A program made the translations under genes and the position numbers. A DNA stretch of 64,000 nucleotides, from NCBI GenBank assembly GCA_036245805.1, contig BTRK01000004.1:3224001-3288000 (forward strand), written 5' to 3'. Below the pieces are notes generated by a model, which saw nothing but the letters and a program-made list of their open reading frames with translations, did not search any database and was not told the origin of the DNA. Positions 40,285 to 51,557 of this stretch are shown here, piece by piece (positions within the stretch are counted from its first letter, which is position 1; every line of letters begins with the position of its first letter). Source of the DNA: Pristionchus mayeri (lineage: Eukaryota > Nematoda > Chromadorea > Rhabditida > Neodiplogasteridae).

Positions 40285-42134
40285 GGTGATGATTACCTCA
40301 TGAACTTCGGCCAGAGATAGAACTTCATGCCGATTTCCGTGCCAAGACTCATGAGATTTACAATCGCTTCAACGTAGGGCTGATGCGGCTGACGCTGCGA
40401 GTCCAGTTCCTTGCCCATTGTAGTTTCTGAAAGTATGATCAATTGAATAGCTTATCTGGAGCTTGCCCTACCACAGATGATATCGAGTGCGCACATCTTC
40501 ACTACGGGGTACATGTCCACTTTCGAGCCTGCTCGCTCCTCCAGCAGATCCACGCAGATCTGTATGGTTTTGTATTGAAAACATTATTTTTGTCAAAGTT
40601 TTTCGTGTTATCAAAGAGTTCGTACTAGAGTTCAAGAAATGGCACCACGGTCTCTTCATTCTTGCCACTCTCTCGCCGATTGACCGGTCTAGAGAGTGTG
40701 TAGAATGAAGAGAGCGTGACCCGAATTTCGAAGTCTAGTTAGTACTGATGGATATATCTCAAAGAATTATGCATTTCAGAAAATATTTTTGTTGAATGTA
40801 TGCTTAATATAATCAAATAACATTGACTATTGATTACCCTTGCATGTCTATTCATAGTGGTCACATATCCATCGAGCATCGAGAAGTGAAAGGTCGGAGT
40901 GAGCATCTTCCTACGCGACTTCCACTTGTCGCCAGTGCTGCAAAGATTCATGAGGTTATCAAGATTATGCATGTATTCATCCCAAGTTATAAGTTATAAC
41001 GCAAAAATAACATGAAGGTTTGCAAAAAATGGATGTCGTGGATTTGATCGAATCGGTAGGGTTGCTGGGCAGCAAGGGTAGGGGGGGGGGTCATCGATCT
41101 TATAATCGAGTGATGCTGCCAACCTGATGAGTAGTCCCCTTCCCAGCTAGGGCAGGAAAACGTCGTATTCCTCGCCTTTCGTGATTTCCTCGTTGGAATC
41201 GAGAATGTGCTGGAAATGTGAGCAATCTGTGGTTAATATGTGCCGTGTATGTTTTCCTCATTCAGCGCAAATTAGTCACTGCGAAAATCGATGCGGAAGA
41301 AATCAACTGGATTGCGATTCGTCCAAGATATCATAACGAGCACCTTTATAGTTTCTCCATTGGTCGGCACGTAGAGGTTATCGTGGAGAAACCACAACTT
41401 CAGCAATTGCCCTCCCGTCTCCTTGACCATTTTGTTGACTCGCGACGAGTCGGTTGGGCATCACTGAGATATGATAGAGTAATCAAAGAGAGGATGTGAT
41501 TAGATACCTTGAGGATCCATCTCGAAATCGAAAATGTGGCCAAGGATTGGGAGACCTTCATCGCCAGGAATCAGAGCAGATAGACGCTTCTTGTGTCTGA
41601 AATGGAGAAATAGAAGAGAGACTGAACTGAAAGTAAAGGAGAAAGTACCTGAGAATTCGAATGAATCGCAGTAGTCGTTGGGAAAGGAGAAGAAGAAGAC
41701 CGAATAGGAATATGAAGAACAGCATCGTTCATGGAGTCGCCGCTATTCCTCTTCTCTTATACAGGGGATTTAAAGGGATGGACATGTGGAAATGTGTGCG
41801 CACAATCAGCACATAGAAAGGGTACATACAATGAGAGGGCGAAATGAGGGAGTAGTCAGGGAGGGCGCAGGGAAGGAAGAGGGAAGTGGGAGAGTTTGCA
41901 CACAGACCACACGTATCCCACTACACACCACTCATTCGCACACCAATAACAGCATAGATCTTCTTATCACACTCGTCTCATTCCTCCAATGATAACCAAT
42001 TTATGCTGATCTTGCTGGTCGAGCCTGCCACCTTTTTTTCGCAATCTTAATATATTTAGTGAGACTGATTTCTGTAGAAAAGATAGCATTCAAATATTTT
42101 ATTGCATTATGATGGGGCGTTCCACGGCGCTCTC

Positions 42135-42936
42135 TCATTCTTCTCCCTTGAAGAACCGCTTCATTTTGTAGAAATTCTAAAACGACATTTAGTAAAAAAG
42201 AGCTTGTAATTGAAAACCTTAGGTGTGGTTATAATTCTGAACATTGTATTCTCAGGAATTGTGAGCAGATCTCCTGCCTCGCACAGAATTCGGATCCAGT
42301 TCTCTCCCTAGAGAAGATAAATGAGAGAAATTACTAAACTATAGTATATTTACGTCTTCAATGTCGAAGTAGGCCTCTCCTTCCAGAATCAGCTGAGCTT
42401 GCTCCTCGATGTGGGTGCGAATTACGAATAGATCATCCAACTGCAATTGATCAATCCAGGAAACTACAACGTTTTTTACTTTCTCTATGAAGTTTGTTGA
42501 ATTAGATCCATCGAGAATGAGTATGTCCTCCCTTCCGTATCCCCTGTCCAATTTGAGTGTAGTCACTCGTTTGCTCACGCTAACTGGATCGGAGATATTC
42601 ACCTGAGGAGACGCGAAATTATTGAAAAAAACGAGCACAGTAATTATTGTCCCAGAAGAAAGAAGTAGAAGAACTGTCGGATGAGAACCATATCGTGCTC
42701 CTGTGTTTTCTGAACACCATGACACACTGACAAAAGATTATTCAAAAACACTTGAAAATTTTTGTGCGTTATCTTTCTACGGTTCTCATGCGATCTAGCG
42801 CCATTCTTACCATCCAAACATGAGCTCCTGTCCTCTTGAATAAGTCATCAGGAGTGATCCTTCTTGGAGGATAAACGTGATGGGGAAGACGGGGATCTCC
42901 ATGAGGGAATGGATCTTTCTCCCAGATTTGAACCAT
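42135..42936 (-). CDS. Acireductone dioxygenase-like protein (left P2 copy)
   Basis: Mirror of the gene at 44711-45512, with identical exons and the same substitutions at the metal-binding positions. See that entry for domain detail. The gene lies between the CYP4 promoter side and the small membrane-protein gene. Confidence 0.75.
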
Positions 42937-43219
42937 CTTCGAGAGCGACTAAGGAAGATAATGAAATTTAGACACTGGGAGTAGTACCGATTCGCGCAAT
43001 GTAGTAACACTTCTATTACAGATGTTTTTCACGTCACGTTGCCTACCATCTCGCCAAATGTATCTAGTTGTTTTCTCGTCTTACTCTTTCCTCCGAGAGG
43101 AAAAGGATGAAAGATTGAGTGACATCCCGATTGTTAGAAAGAAGATTGTAAGAACAGAAGAGTGAAAGTAGTGCGAGTTGATAAGATAGGAGTTGAGACG
43201 CTTTTTAATCAATTCACTT

Positions 43220-43709
43220 TCAATCGTAATTGTCATTTCCAAGCAGATTGGAGACTTCATCCGTAGTTTGGCCCGCTCCTTCAACTCGAGAAACCGGCGC
43301 TCTGAAATAGTTTATTTTATCCATTCTCAGCGAAACATCTCACTTCGTATGTGATGCCATTCCCAGAATAGATTTCACATACATTCTCTGCTTCTCAGAT
43401 GCAAAATTCTGGAATAAATACCCCAATGCGCATCCACTGCAATTAAACGAAATGATTACTGAAATATAACCGGAACTATTACTAGGATGCAATCATCTGA
43501 AATGTCGCGTTGCTCAACTCGAGTGTCGATCTCCATTTGCGATTATTACCTGAATAAGGTACATTATTCGTATGATTGAAACAGTGTTTGTTAAACCAAC
43601 TTTTTAAAAAATTGCTTACTTAGAATAACTGGAGGCAGAAAGAAAAGGAGCAGGGAAAATGCGATCATTCCAGCTGTTCCGAATAACAAAAGACGAAGGT
43701 CCTGATTCT
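43220..43709 (-). CDS. Small membrane-protein gene, 5' end cut at P2 centre (left copy)
   Basis: Mirror of 43938-44427. Its first recognised exon starts 34 bp from the inner end of the arm, so any upstream exons lie outside the duplicated unit. Confidence 0.55.
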
Positions 43710-43937
43710 TTTTGTATTGATTTAAAAAAATGCCTAATCAACCATTGTATTTGATACAATTTCCGAATAAGAATGCCTAAGGTATTCTCTCACATAACAT
43801 CATTGAATAAGAATGAGGAAACGAAGCTAATTCGATTCTCGCAAACAAATCAATATTAGATATTCCTTTGATGGCAGATCAGAGATAATATAAAAGTTGC
43901 AGAGGTTGATTAGGCATTTTTTTAAATCAATACAAAA

Positions 43938-44427
43938 AGAATCAGGACCTTCGTCTTTTGTTATTCGGAACAGCTGGAATGATCGCATTTTCCCTGCTCC
44001 TTTTCTTTCTGCCTCCAGTTATTCTAAGTAAGCAATTTTTTAAAAAGTTGGTTTAACAAACACTGTTTCAATCATACGAATAATGTACCTTATTCAGGTA
44101 ATAATCGCAAATGGAGATCGACACTCGAGTTGAGCAACGCGACATTTCAGATGATTGCATCCTAGTAATAGTTCCGGTTATATTTCAGTAATCATTTCGT
44201 TTAATTGCAGTGGATGCGCATTGGGGTATTTATTCCAGAATTTTGCATCTGAGAAGCAGAGAATGTATGTGAAATCTATTCTGGGAATGGCATCACATAC
44301 GAAGTGAGATGTTTCGCTGAGAATGGATAAAATAAACTATTTCAGAGCGCCGGTTTCTCGAGTTGAAGGAGCGGGCCAAACTACGGATGAAGTCTCCAAT
44401 CTGCTTGGAAATGACAATTACGATTGA
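43938..44427 (+). CDS. Small membrane protein, family unknown (right P2 copy)
   Basis: Four in-phase exons after an acceptor AATCAG. DLRLLLFGTAGMIAFSLLLF then FLPPVIL, a transmembrane segment; SNNRKWRSTLELSNATFQMI; YGCALGYLFQNFASEKQRMY, then VKSILGMASHTK; and the tail APVSRVEGAGQTTDEVSNLL with GNDNYD-stop at 44425-44427. Splice phases agree. A start at ATG 43978 (MIAFSLLLFF) is possible, but the reading frame is open upstream to the acceptor, so an earlier exon was probably lost at the palindrome centre. No domain recognised. Confidence 0.55.
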
Positions 44428-44710
44428 AAGTGAATTGATTAAAAAGCGTCTCAACTCCTATCTTATCAACTCGCACTACTTTCACTCTTCTGTTCTTACA
44501 ATCTTCTTTCTAACAATCGGGATGTCACTCAATCTTTCATCCTTTTCCTCTCGGAGGAAAGAGTAAGACGAGAAAACAACTAGATACATTTGGCGAGATG
44601 GTAGGCAACGTGACGTGAAAAACATCTGTAATAGAAGTGTTACTACATTGCGCGAATCGGTACTACTCCCAGTGTCTAAATTTCATTATCTTCCTTAGTC
44701 GCTCTCGAAG

Positions 44711-45512
44711 ATGGTTCAAATCTGGGAGAAAGATCCATTCCCTCATGGAGATCCCCGTCTTCCCCATCACGTTTATCCTCCAAGAAGGATCACTCCTGAT
44801 GACTTATTCAAGAGGACAGGAGCTCATGTTTGGATGGTAAGAATGGCGCTAGATCGCATGAGAACCGTAGAAAGATAACGCACAAAAATTTTCAAGTGTT
44901 TTTGAATAATCTTTTGTCAGTGTGTCATGGTGTTCAGAAAACACAGGAGCACGATATGGTTCTCATCCGACAGTTCTTCTACTTCTTTCTTCTGGGACAA
45001 TAATTACTGTGCTCGTTTTTTTCAATAATTTCGCGTCTCCTCAGGTGAATATCTCCGATCCAGTTAGCGTGAGCAAACGAGTGACTACACTCAAATTGGA
45101 CAGGGGATACGGAAGGGAGGACATACTCATTCTCGATGGATCTAATTCAACAAACTTCATAGAGAAAGTAAAAAACGTTGTAGTTTCCTGGATTGATCAA
45201 TTGCAGTTGGATGATCTATTCGTAATTCGCACCCACATCGAGGAGCAAGCTCAGCTGATTCTGGAAGGAGAGGCCTACTTCGACATTGAAGACGTAAATA
45301 TACTATAGTTTAGTAATTTCTCTCATTTATCTTCTCTAGGGAGAGAACTGGATCCGAATTCTGTGCGAGGCAGGAGATCTGCTCACAATTCCTGAGAATA
45401 CAATGTTCAGAATTATAACCACACCTAAGGTTTTCAATTACAAGCTCTTTTTTACTAAATGTCGTTTTAGAATTTCTACAAAATGAAGCGGTTCTTCAAG
45501 GGAGAAGAATGA
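44711..45512 (+). CDS. Acireductone dioxygenase (ADI1/ARD)-like, degenerate active site
   Basis: Exon 1 (44711-44836): [20 protein letters not shown] then [20 protein letters not shown], the family N-terminus. Then [40 protein letters not shown] then [29 protein letters not shown], and [17 protein letters not shown]. ARD is a cupin of the methionine salvage pathway whose Fe/Ni ligands are HxH....E and a later H. Aligned by eye, only one His of the HxH pair is kept: the first is Arg, the Glu is Gln, and the last His (usual YHRF) is Phe (MFRI). Splicing is regular and there are no stops, so it may be an expressed pseudoenzyme. An AATAAA lies ~30 bp downstream. Confidence 0.8.
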
Positions 45513-45921
45513 GAGAGCGCCGTGGAACGCCCCATCATAATGCAATAAAATATTTGAATGCTATCTTTTCTACAGAAATCAGTCTCACTAAATATATTAA
45601 GATTGCGAAAAAAAGGTGGCAGGCTCGACCAGCAAGATCAGCATAAATTGGTTATCATTGGAGGAATGAGACGAGTGTGATAAGAAGATCTATGCTGTTA
45701 TTGGTGTGCGAATGAGTGGTGTGTAGTGGGATACGTGTGGTCTGTGTGCAAACTCTCCCACTTCCCTCTTCCTTCCCTGCGCCCTCCCTGACTACTCCCT
45801 CATTTCGCCCTCTCATTGTATGTACCCTTTCTATGTGCTGATTGTGCGCACACATTTCCACATGTCCATCCCTTTAAATCCCCTGTATAAGAGAAGAGGA
45901 ATAGCGGCGACTCCATGAACG

Positions 45922-48108
45922 ATGCTGTTCTTCATATTCCTATTCGGTCTTCTTCTTCTCCTTTCCCAACGACTACTGCGATTCATTCGAATTCTCAGGT
46001 ACTTTCTCCTTTACTTTCAGTTCAGTCTCTCTTCTATTTCTCCATTTCAGACACAAGAAGCGTCTATCTGCTCTGATTCCTGGCGATGAAGGTCTCCCAA
46101 TCCTTGGCCACATTTTCGATTTCGAGATGGATCCTCAAGGTATCTAATCACATCCTCTCTTTGATTACTCTATCATATCTCAGTGATGCCCAACCGACTC
46201 GTCGCGAGTCAACAAAATGGTCAAGGAGACGGGAGGGCAATTGCTGAAGTTGTGGTTTCTCCACGATAACCTCTACGTGCCGACCAATGGAGAAACTATA
46301 AAGGTGCTCGTTATGATATCTTGGACGAATCGCAATCCAGTTGATTTCTTCCGCATCGATTTTCGCAGTGACTAATTTGCGCTGAATGAGGAAAACATAC
46401 ACGGCACATATTAACCACAGATTGCTCACATTTCCAGCACATTCTCGATTCCAACGAGGAAATCACGAAAGGCGAGGAATACGACGTTTTCCTGCCCTAG
46501 CTGGGAAGGGGACTACTCATCAGGTTGGCAGCATCACTCGATTATAAGATCGATGACCCCCCCCCCTACCCTTGCTGCCCAGCAACCCTACCGATTCGAT
46601 CAAATCCACGACATCCATTTTTTGCAAACCTTCATGTTATTTTTGCGTTATAACTTATAACTTGGGATGAATACATGCATAATCTTGATAACCTCATGAA
46701 TCTTTGCAGCACTGGCGACAAGTGGAAGTCGCGTAGGAAGATGCTCACTCCGACCTTTCACTTCTCGATGCTCGATGGATATGTGACCACTATGAATAGA
46801 CATGCAAGGGTAATCAATAGTCAATGTTATTTGATTATATTAAGCATACATTCAACAAAAATATTTTCTGAAATGCATAATTCTTTGAGATATATCCATC
46901 AGTACTAACTAGACTTCGAAATTCGGGTCACGCTCTCTTCATTCTACACACTCTCTAGACCGGTCAATCGGCGAGAGAGTGGCAAGAATGAAGAGACCGT
47001 GGTGCCATTTCTTGAACTCTAGTACGAACTCTTTGATAACACGAAAAACTTTGACAAAAATAATGTTTTCAATACAAAACCATACAGATCTGCGTGGATC
47101 TGCTGGAGGAGCGAGCAGGCTCGAAAGTGGACATGTACCCCGTAGTGAAGATGTGCGCACTCGATATCATCTGTGGTAGGGCAAGCTCCAGATAAGCTAT
47201 TCAATTGATCATACTTTCAGAAACTACAATGGGCAAGGAACTGGACTCGCAGCGTCAGCCGCATCAGCCCTACGTTGAAGCGATTGTAAATCTCATGAGT
47301 CTTGGCACGGAAATCGGCATGAAGTTCTATCTCTGGCCGAAGTTCATGAGGTAATCATCACCGAGCAATGGTCTCGCTCTCTCCAAACCGTACAACTCGC
47401 TCTCTCATCGGATAGAGAGACGAGAGAGTATGCAAATCGAGGAGAGTCAGACCATTACTCTCTTCATCACTTCACTTGCCTCATAATCTGCTTGAGATAC
47501 CTCCTCGGAGTGCAGCAGAAGTTCGATCGTTCGCTCGCTGTCGCGCACAACTTCACGAGAACCGTGAGGGAAAATCTTCGAATTCTAGCACGATTACTCC
47601 TATTCCTAGGTAATCGCTGGGCGCACGGAAGCACTCGAGAGAGGAGAAGTGGAATCGAACAAGCGGGCTTTCCTCGATATGCTGTTGGAACTGAAGGAGA
47701 AGAACAGTTTGGAAGACGAGGACATTCGAGAGGAAGTGGACACTTTCATGTTCGAAGGTACACTCCCAACTAGAAATTGCATAATGGCAGAAAACTGTCC
47801 TTCAGGCCACGATACGACTGCATCGGGGATGGGATGGACCGTATGGTGCATGGCATGCAATCCGGAAATACAGGAAAGAGTCTATCAAGAGCTCACCCAT
47901 GTACTTGGTGAGCACTCCCCCTGGTTGCTGTTGAGTATCTACCCTGATTTAGGGGACGACACTGATCGTGATTTGACTCGTGAGGACATGGGTAGGTTGG
48001 TCTACTTGGAGCGATGCATCAAGGAATCGATGAGACTCTACCCTCCAGTTCCATTCGTTAGCAGACAACTACAGAACGACTTGCAATGCGGTGAGTGACT
48101 TTTTCTCC

Positions 48109-48186
<78 letters not shown>

Positions 48187-48681
48187 CCTGATCCTCCCTC
48201 TTTCCTTCAGGCAAGCATCTCCTTCCCCAGCACGCGAACATGTCCATTTCTCCCTTCGTCATACACCGAAATGAGCGAGTTCTTCAGTCATTTGATCATT
48301 TGATAAATTTTTCTGTGCAGGAGTGTGTATCCGAATGCTCTCGAGTACAATCCTGATAATTTCCTCCCGACAGAATCGCTGCTAGGAATGCTTACGATTA
48401 CATTCCATTCTCTGCGGGACCGAGGAACTGCATAGGCCAGTCCGATTCATTCTGCACCAAATTATCGATTGCTTTGTAGGTCAGAAATTCGCCCAGTACG
48501 AAGAGAAAATCATTATGAGTTGGCTGCTGAGAAGATTCAGATTTGAATCCGATGAGTAAGTGAATTAGATGTGCAATAGCTCTAGAAATGCTAATTACAG
48601 GCCAATGGCGTCTCAAAAGTTTGCCACAGAAGCCATTCTGCGACCAGTCAACGGAATCAAAGTGACGGTTCACAGACGATG
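45922..48681 (+). pseudogene. CYP4-like P450, premature stop and frameshift (right P2 copy)
   Basis: TATA-like TATAAGAG at 45886; ATG 45922, MLFFIFLFGLLLLLSQRLLR anchor. HKKRLSALIPGDEGLPILGH; VNKMVKETGGQLLKLWFLHD; EITKGEEYDVFLP then TAG (46498-46500) where CYP4s have the Trp of WLGx[44 protein letters not shown]-helix GHDTTASGMGW; ERCIKESMRLYPP (ExxR); [10 protein letters not shown] heme loop; end ILRPVNGIKVTVHRR-stop 48681. A three-C run at 48366-48368 (four in the mirror) also shifts the frame just before the heme exon segment. Introns carry an h93 hairpin, a second hairpin and (CT)35. Confidence 0.8.
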
Positions 48682-49773
48682 ACACTAACAATATCTTGTA
48701 CATACATTGGAACTTTCTAACTTTCCTTGACAATAAACAATTCATATAAATATGTTATCTGTGTAAACAAAAGCTGACCGAATTTGCCCTTGTTATCTGG
48801 TGTGTCCAGTGAGTATTGTTGCCCAAATATGGATATCATTGATATTTCTTTTCTCTTGATTATGATTATTTCCGATTACCTATTCAAATTGCCTGTAGCG
48901 GTGTAGAAAGAAAAAAAAATAGTTCCTTGCCTCTTCCTTTCCTCTCCTGTACCAATATCGAGGGAATATGCATTGACAGCATAATATTTTCAAACTCCGC
49001 TGACTGTTGCCCATGTGCATCATTGGCCAAGGTTCTATTTTTCACCGTTCGACCTAAAGACCAAGAACCGTTGCGGATGAAAGTGAATTGGTAATGCATG
49101 CAATCTTGCCGAACAGTAACGATTAACATTGGACCATACAAGGCCGATAATAACGGTCATTGATATCTCGGAAAGCGTATTACCTTAAATTTTATTGTGT
49201 GCTACTCGAAAATAATGGATGAATAGTTTAGTAGAAACGTGCTCGAATTCGATTTAGCAATGTTTCAAGAAAGATATTAGTTCTGCTTCACCAGTATCGC
49301 AATTTCCGTTCTGCATTTCTCAATATATCAATGTTGAACAAAGTAGACATCATAATCGTCGTAGCTTATGCTACTGAATAACAAATTTAGAAGGATGTAC
49401 TCTTTCGCAGGGGTGATTCGCTGAAAGTAATGTTCATGCACAATGTTCTTGCATTGGACCCCATTGGTGGAGCGCAGCCTATGAAGAATATGGCCCCATC
49501 CTCACCTGAGCACTACTGCCTGATGTGATAAATAATAATAAATAAAAATACAAAAATAAAAAAAAATGTTCTTGCAACAATTTACCCGAATGATTGAACC
49601 GATAAAGAAGTTTTATGTTGCTCTCTGCGGAAAATCCTCTCTTTTACGAATCTGTGAAAATACTTTTAATATTTCAAATGTTTTAGAAGAAGACTGTTTT
49701 GACGTCTTCGAAGGCACTTGTCTTGTTATTGTTTGTGTTGTATTTGGTTTTGTGTATGTTTCTTTGAAGCACA

Positions 49774-51557
49774 TTACCAACACAATTGAAGACACGTCTT
49801 CAAATATGCCACAGACAACGCAAAAAAGATATACCTAGTATTGCTGTAATCCGATTCGAAATGAGTAAACTCACGCCCGATATGGTTGCACGAAAGAGAG
49901 AGTTATCAGGGGAGAGACAAGGGTAACAACCATTCCTATCTGCAAACAAACTTTTGACTCAGATTTTTTTTTGAGGAATTTTTTTTGGATTTTTTTGAAA
50001 GAATTGACCACGCATTACATGAATTTCTGGCAGAACTTCCATTTATGATATATTAGAAAATTTCAATTTTTCTTCGAGTATTATTTTGAAATTTAACTTT
50101 CAAAAGCAGATCAATGGTTTTCCATATGTTGCTAACAATGTAACTGAGCAACTAACCTCGCCTATGAAATGTTCGATGCCCGGCGAATATATTATGTCAC
50201 TTTGACATAAAATGTATGTGATAATGGAGAATGAGAAGAATACTGGAAGAAGGCTTTGCAAGGAGAGTACCTAAAATGACCGCAATTACTGCAATGGAAT
50301 GAGAATTGAAACGAGTAAATGCTGACTTTCGTAAGGGCTCTGTGCAGTTTCATGGTTTGTACACTCATGCTGTTTGATTGCTCGACGATTGTCGCCAGTA
50401 CCTGAGGCAATTCGTAGTCAGTGAAAACATGAATATACTTACTTTCCTCCTCAATATGCCTATGAGCAACAATACGACCACATGGAATATAATGAATGCC
50501 ATGATTGTAAGTATTATTGGTGTTTCATAGATGTTTACTTTGCCTGAAAAAAAATCAAAAAATACTTTTTTACATTCTTTGTCGTCATTCATCAGATAGA
50601 GATCCTTTTTTTTCATTTTTCCCTCTCTTTCCCTTTTTCTCGTACGAAGTAGGACGCGAACTGAGATGAGAAGAACGCGGGCAGATGCATCACGAACGCT
50701 ACCTTCCACAACATAGTCCTCGAGGTTGTATTCGGGCCGGGCGATCCCAATGGCCTTCCTAACCGCATTTGAGTCATCCATGCTGCTGATCAAGACAATC
50801 TAAAGTTTTTTCGCATATCTTAGGAGGACAGCAGCGACGAACCGATCCAGGGATGTTGGGTATAGCAAGGATCACGCAGACTAGCAAGACTTGATAAGGA
50901 CCTGGTGATTTTCTGAACGCATTATTGATGTATCCGACATACGGAATGTAAAAAAATACTTTTTAAGAACGTAAAGTCGATAGCCAAAGGATGCCGCGAG
51001 GAGATAAAGCGATTGAGTGTAGCAGGCCATTGCTATTACGAACATGCAACTACAGAAGAAATCTGCCAAGAAAACTTCCAGATCTGGGCTGTGCGCAAAT
51101 TTTTTCCCAACCCTTTCAGATTTCATAGTTTCTGGATGTAGATTGGTAAATCACAAAATCAACTGACTTGAAACAGCAACGCAGGGCCCAACATACACAC
51201 AAGCAATCGTGTTGTTCGCAGGAATCATTCTGAAATATGGAAAACATACTAGCAATATGCAAATGAATATTAGAATAACGAAAAATAACCTCAAATTTAT
51301 CAATATCCCACTCAGCGCGGCAATTGTGTCCGTCAGAACACAATTCACAAGAAGTACTGCGTAAGATCTGAGGAGATATTCATGACGTTGAACAATAGTC
51401 AAGGAGGAGTGGAAATACCGCATGCACGTGGGTGATCTGAAGATAATCGCCAGCAGAAGTATTATGTTGAAGATGATAGCCAAGGATTCAGATGTGTTAG
51501 CCAAGATAATGGAGATGATATCGTGCAGAGGGACGGGAGAAGGAAGACGAAGAAGCA
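49774..51557 (-). CDS. srd-like chemoreceptor (right P2 copy)
   Basis: Mirror of 36087-37870 (i + j = 87644), with the same exons and no difference noticed. Whether the two copies both exist depends on whether P2 is real. Confidence 0.72.

Larger units (their letters stand above)
38963..41725 (-). pseudogene. CYP4-like P450 with premature stop (left P2 copy)
   Basis: Mirror of 45922-48681, with the same TAG in the fourth exon (41147-41149). In this copy the region before the heme loop is in frame ([20 protein letters not shown], about 39210-39290), because the C/G run has four bases. All other P450 landmarks are present. Apart from the nonsense codon it could encode a complete enzyme, so it is either a recently disabled gene or the codon is a sequence error. 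Confidence 0.8.

Noticed and set aside
46185..46210. Possible frameshift at the start of the CYP4 third exon
   Set aside because: Using the acceptor GCGAG before TCAACAAAATGG restores phase (VNKMVKETGG), so no frameshift is needed.
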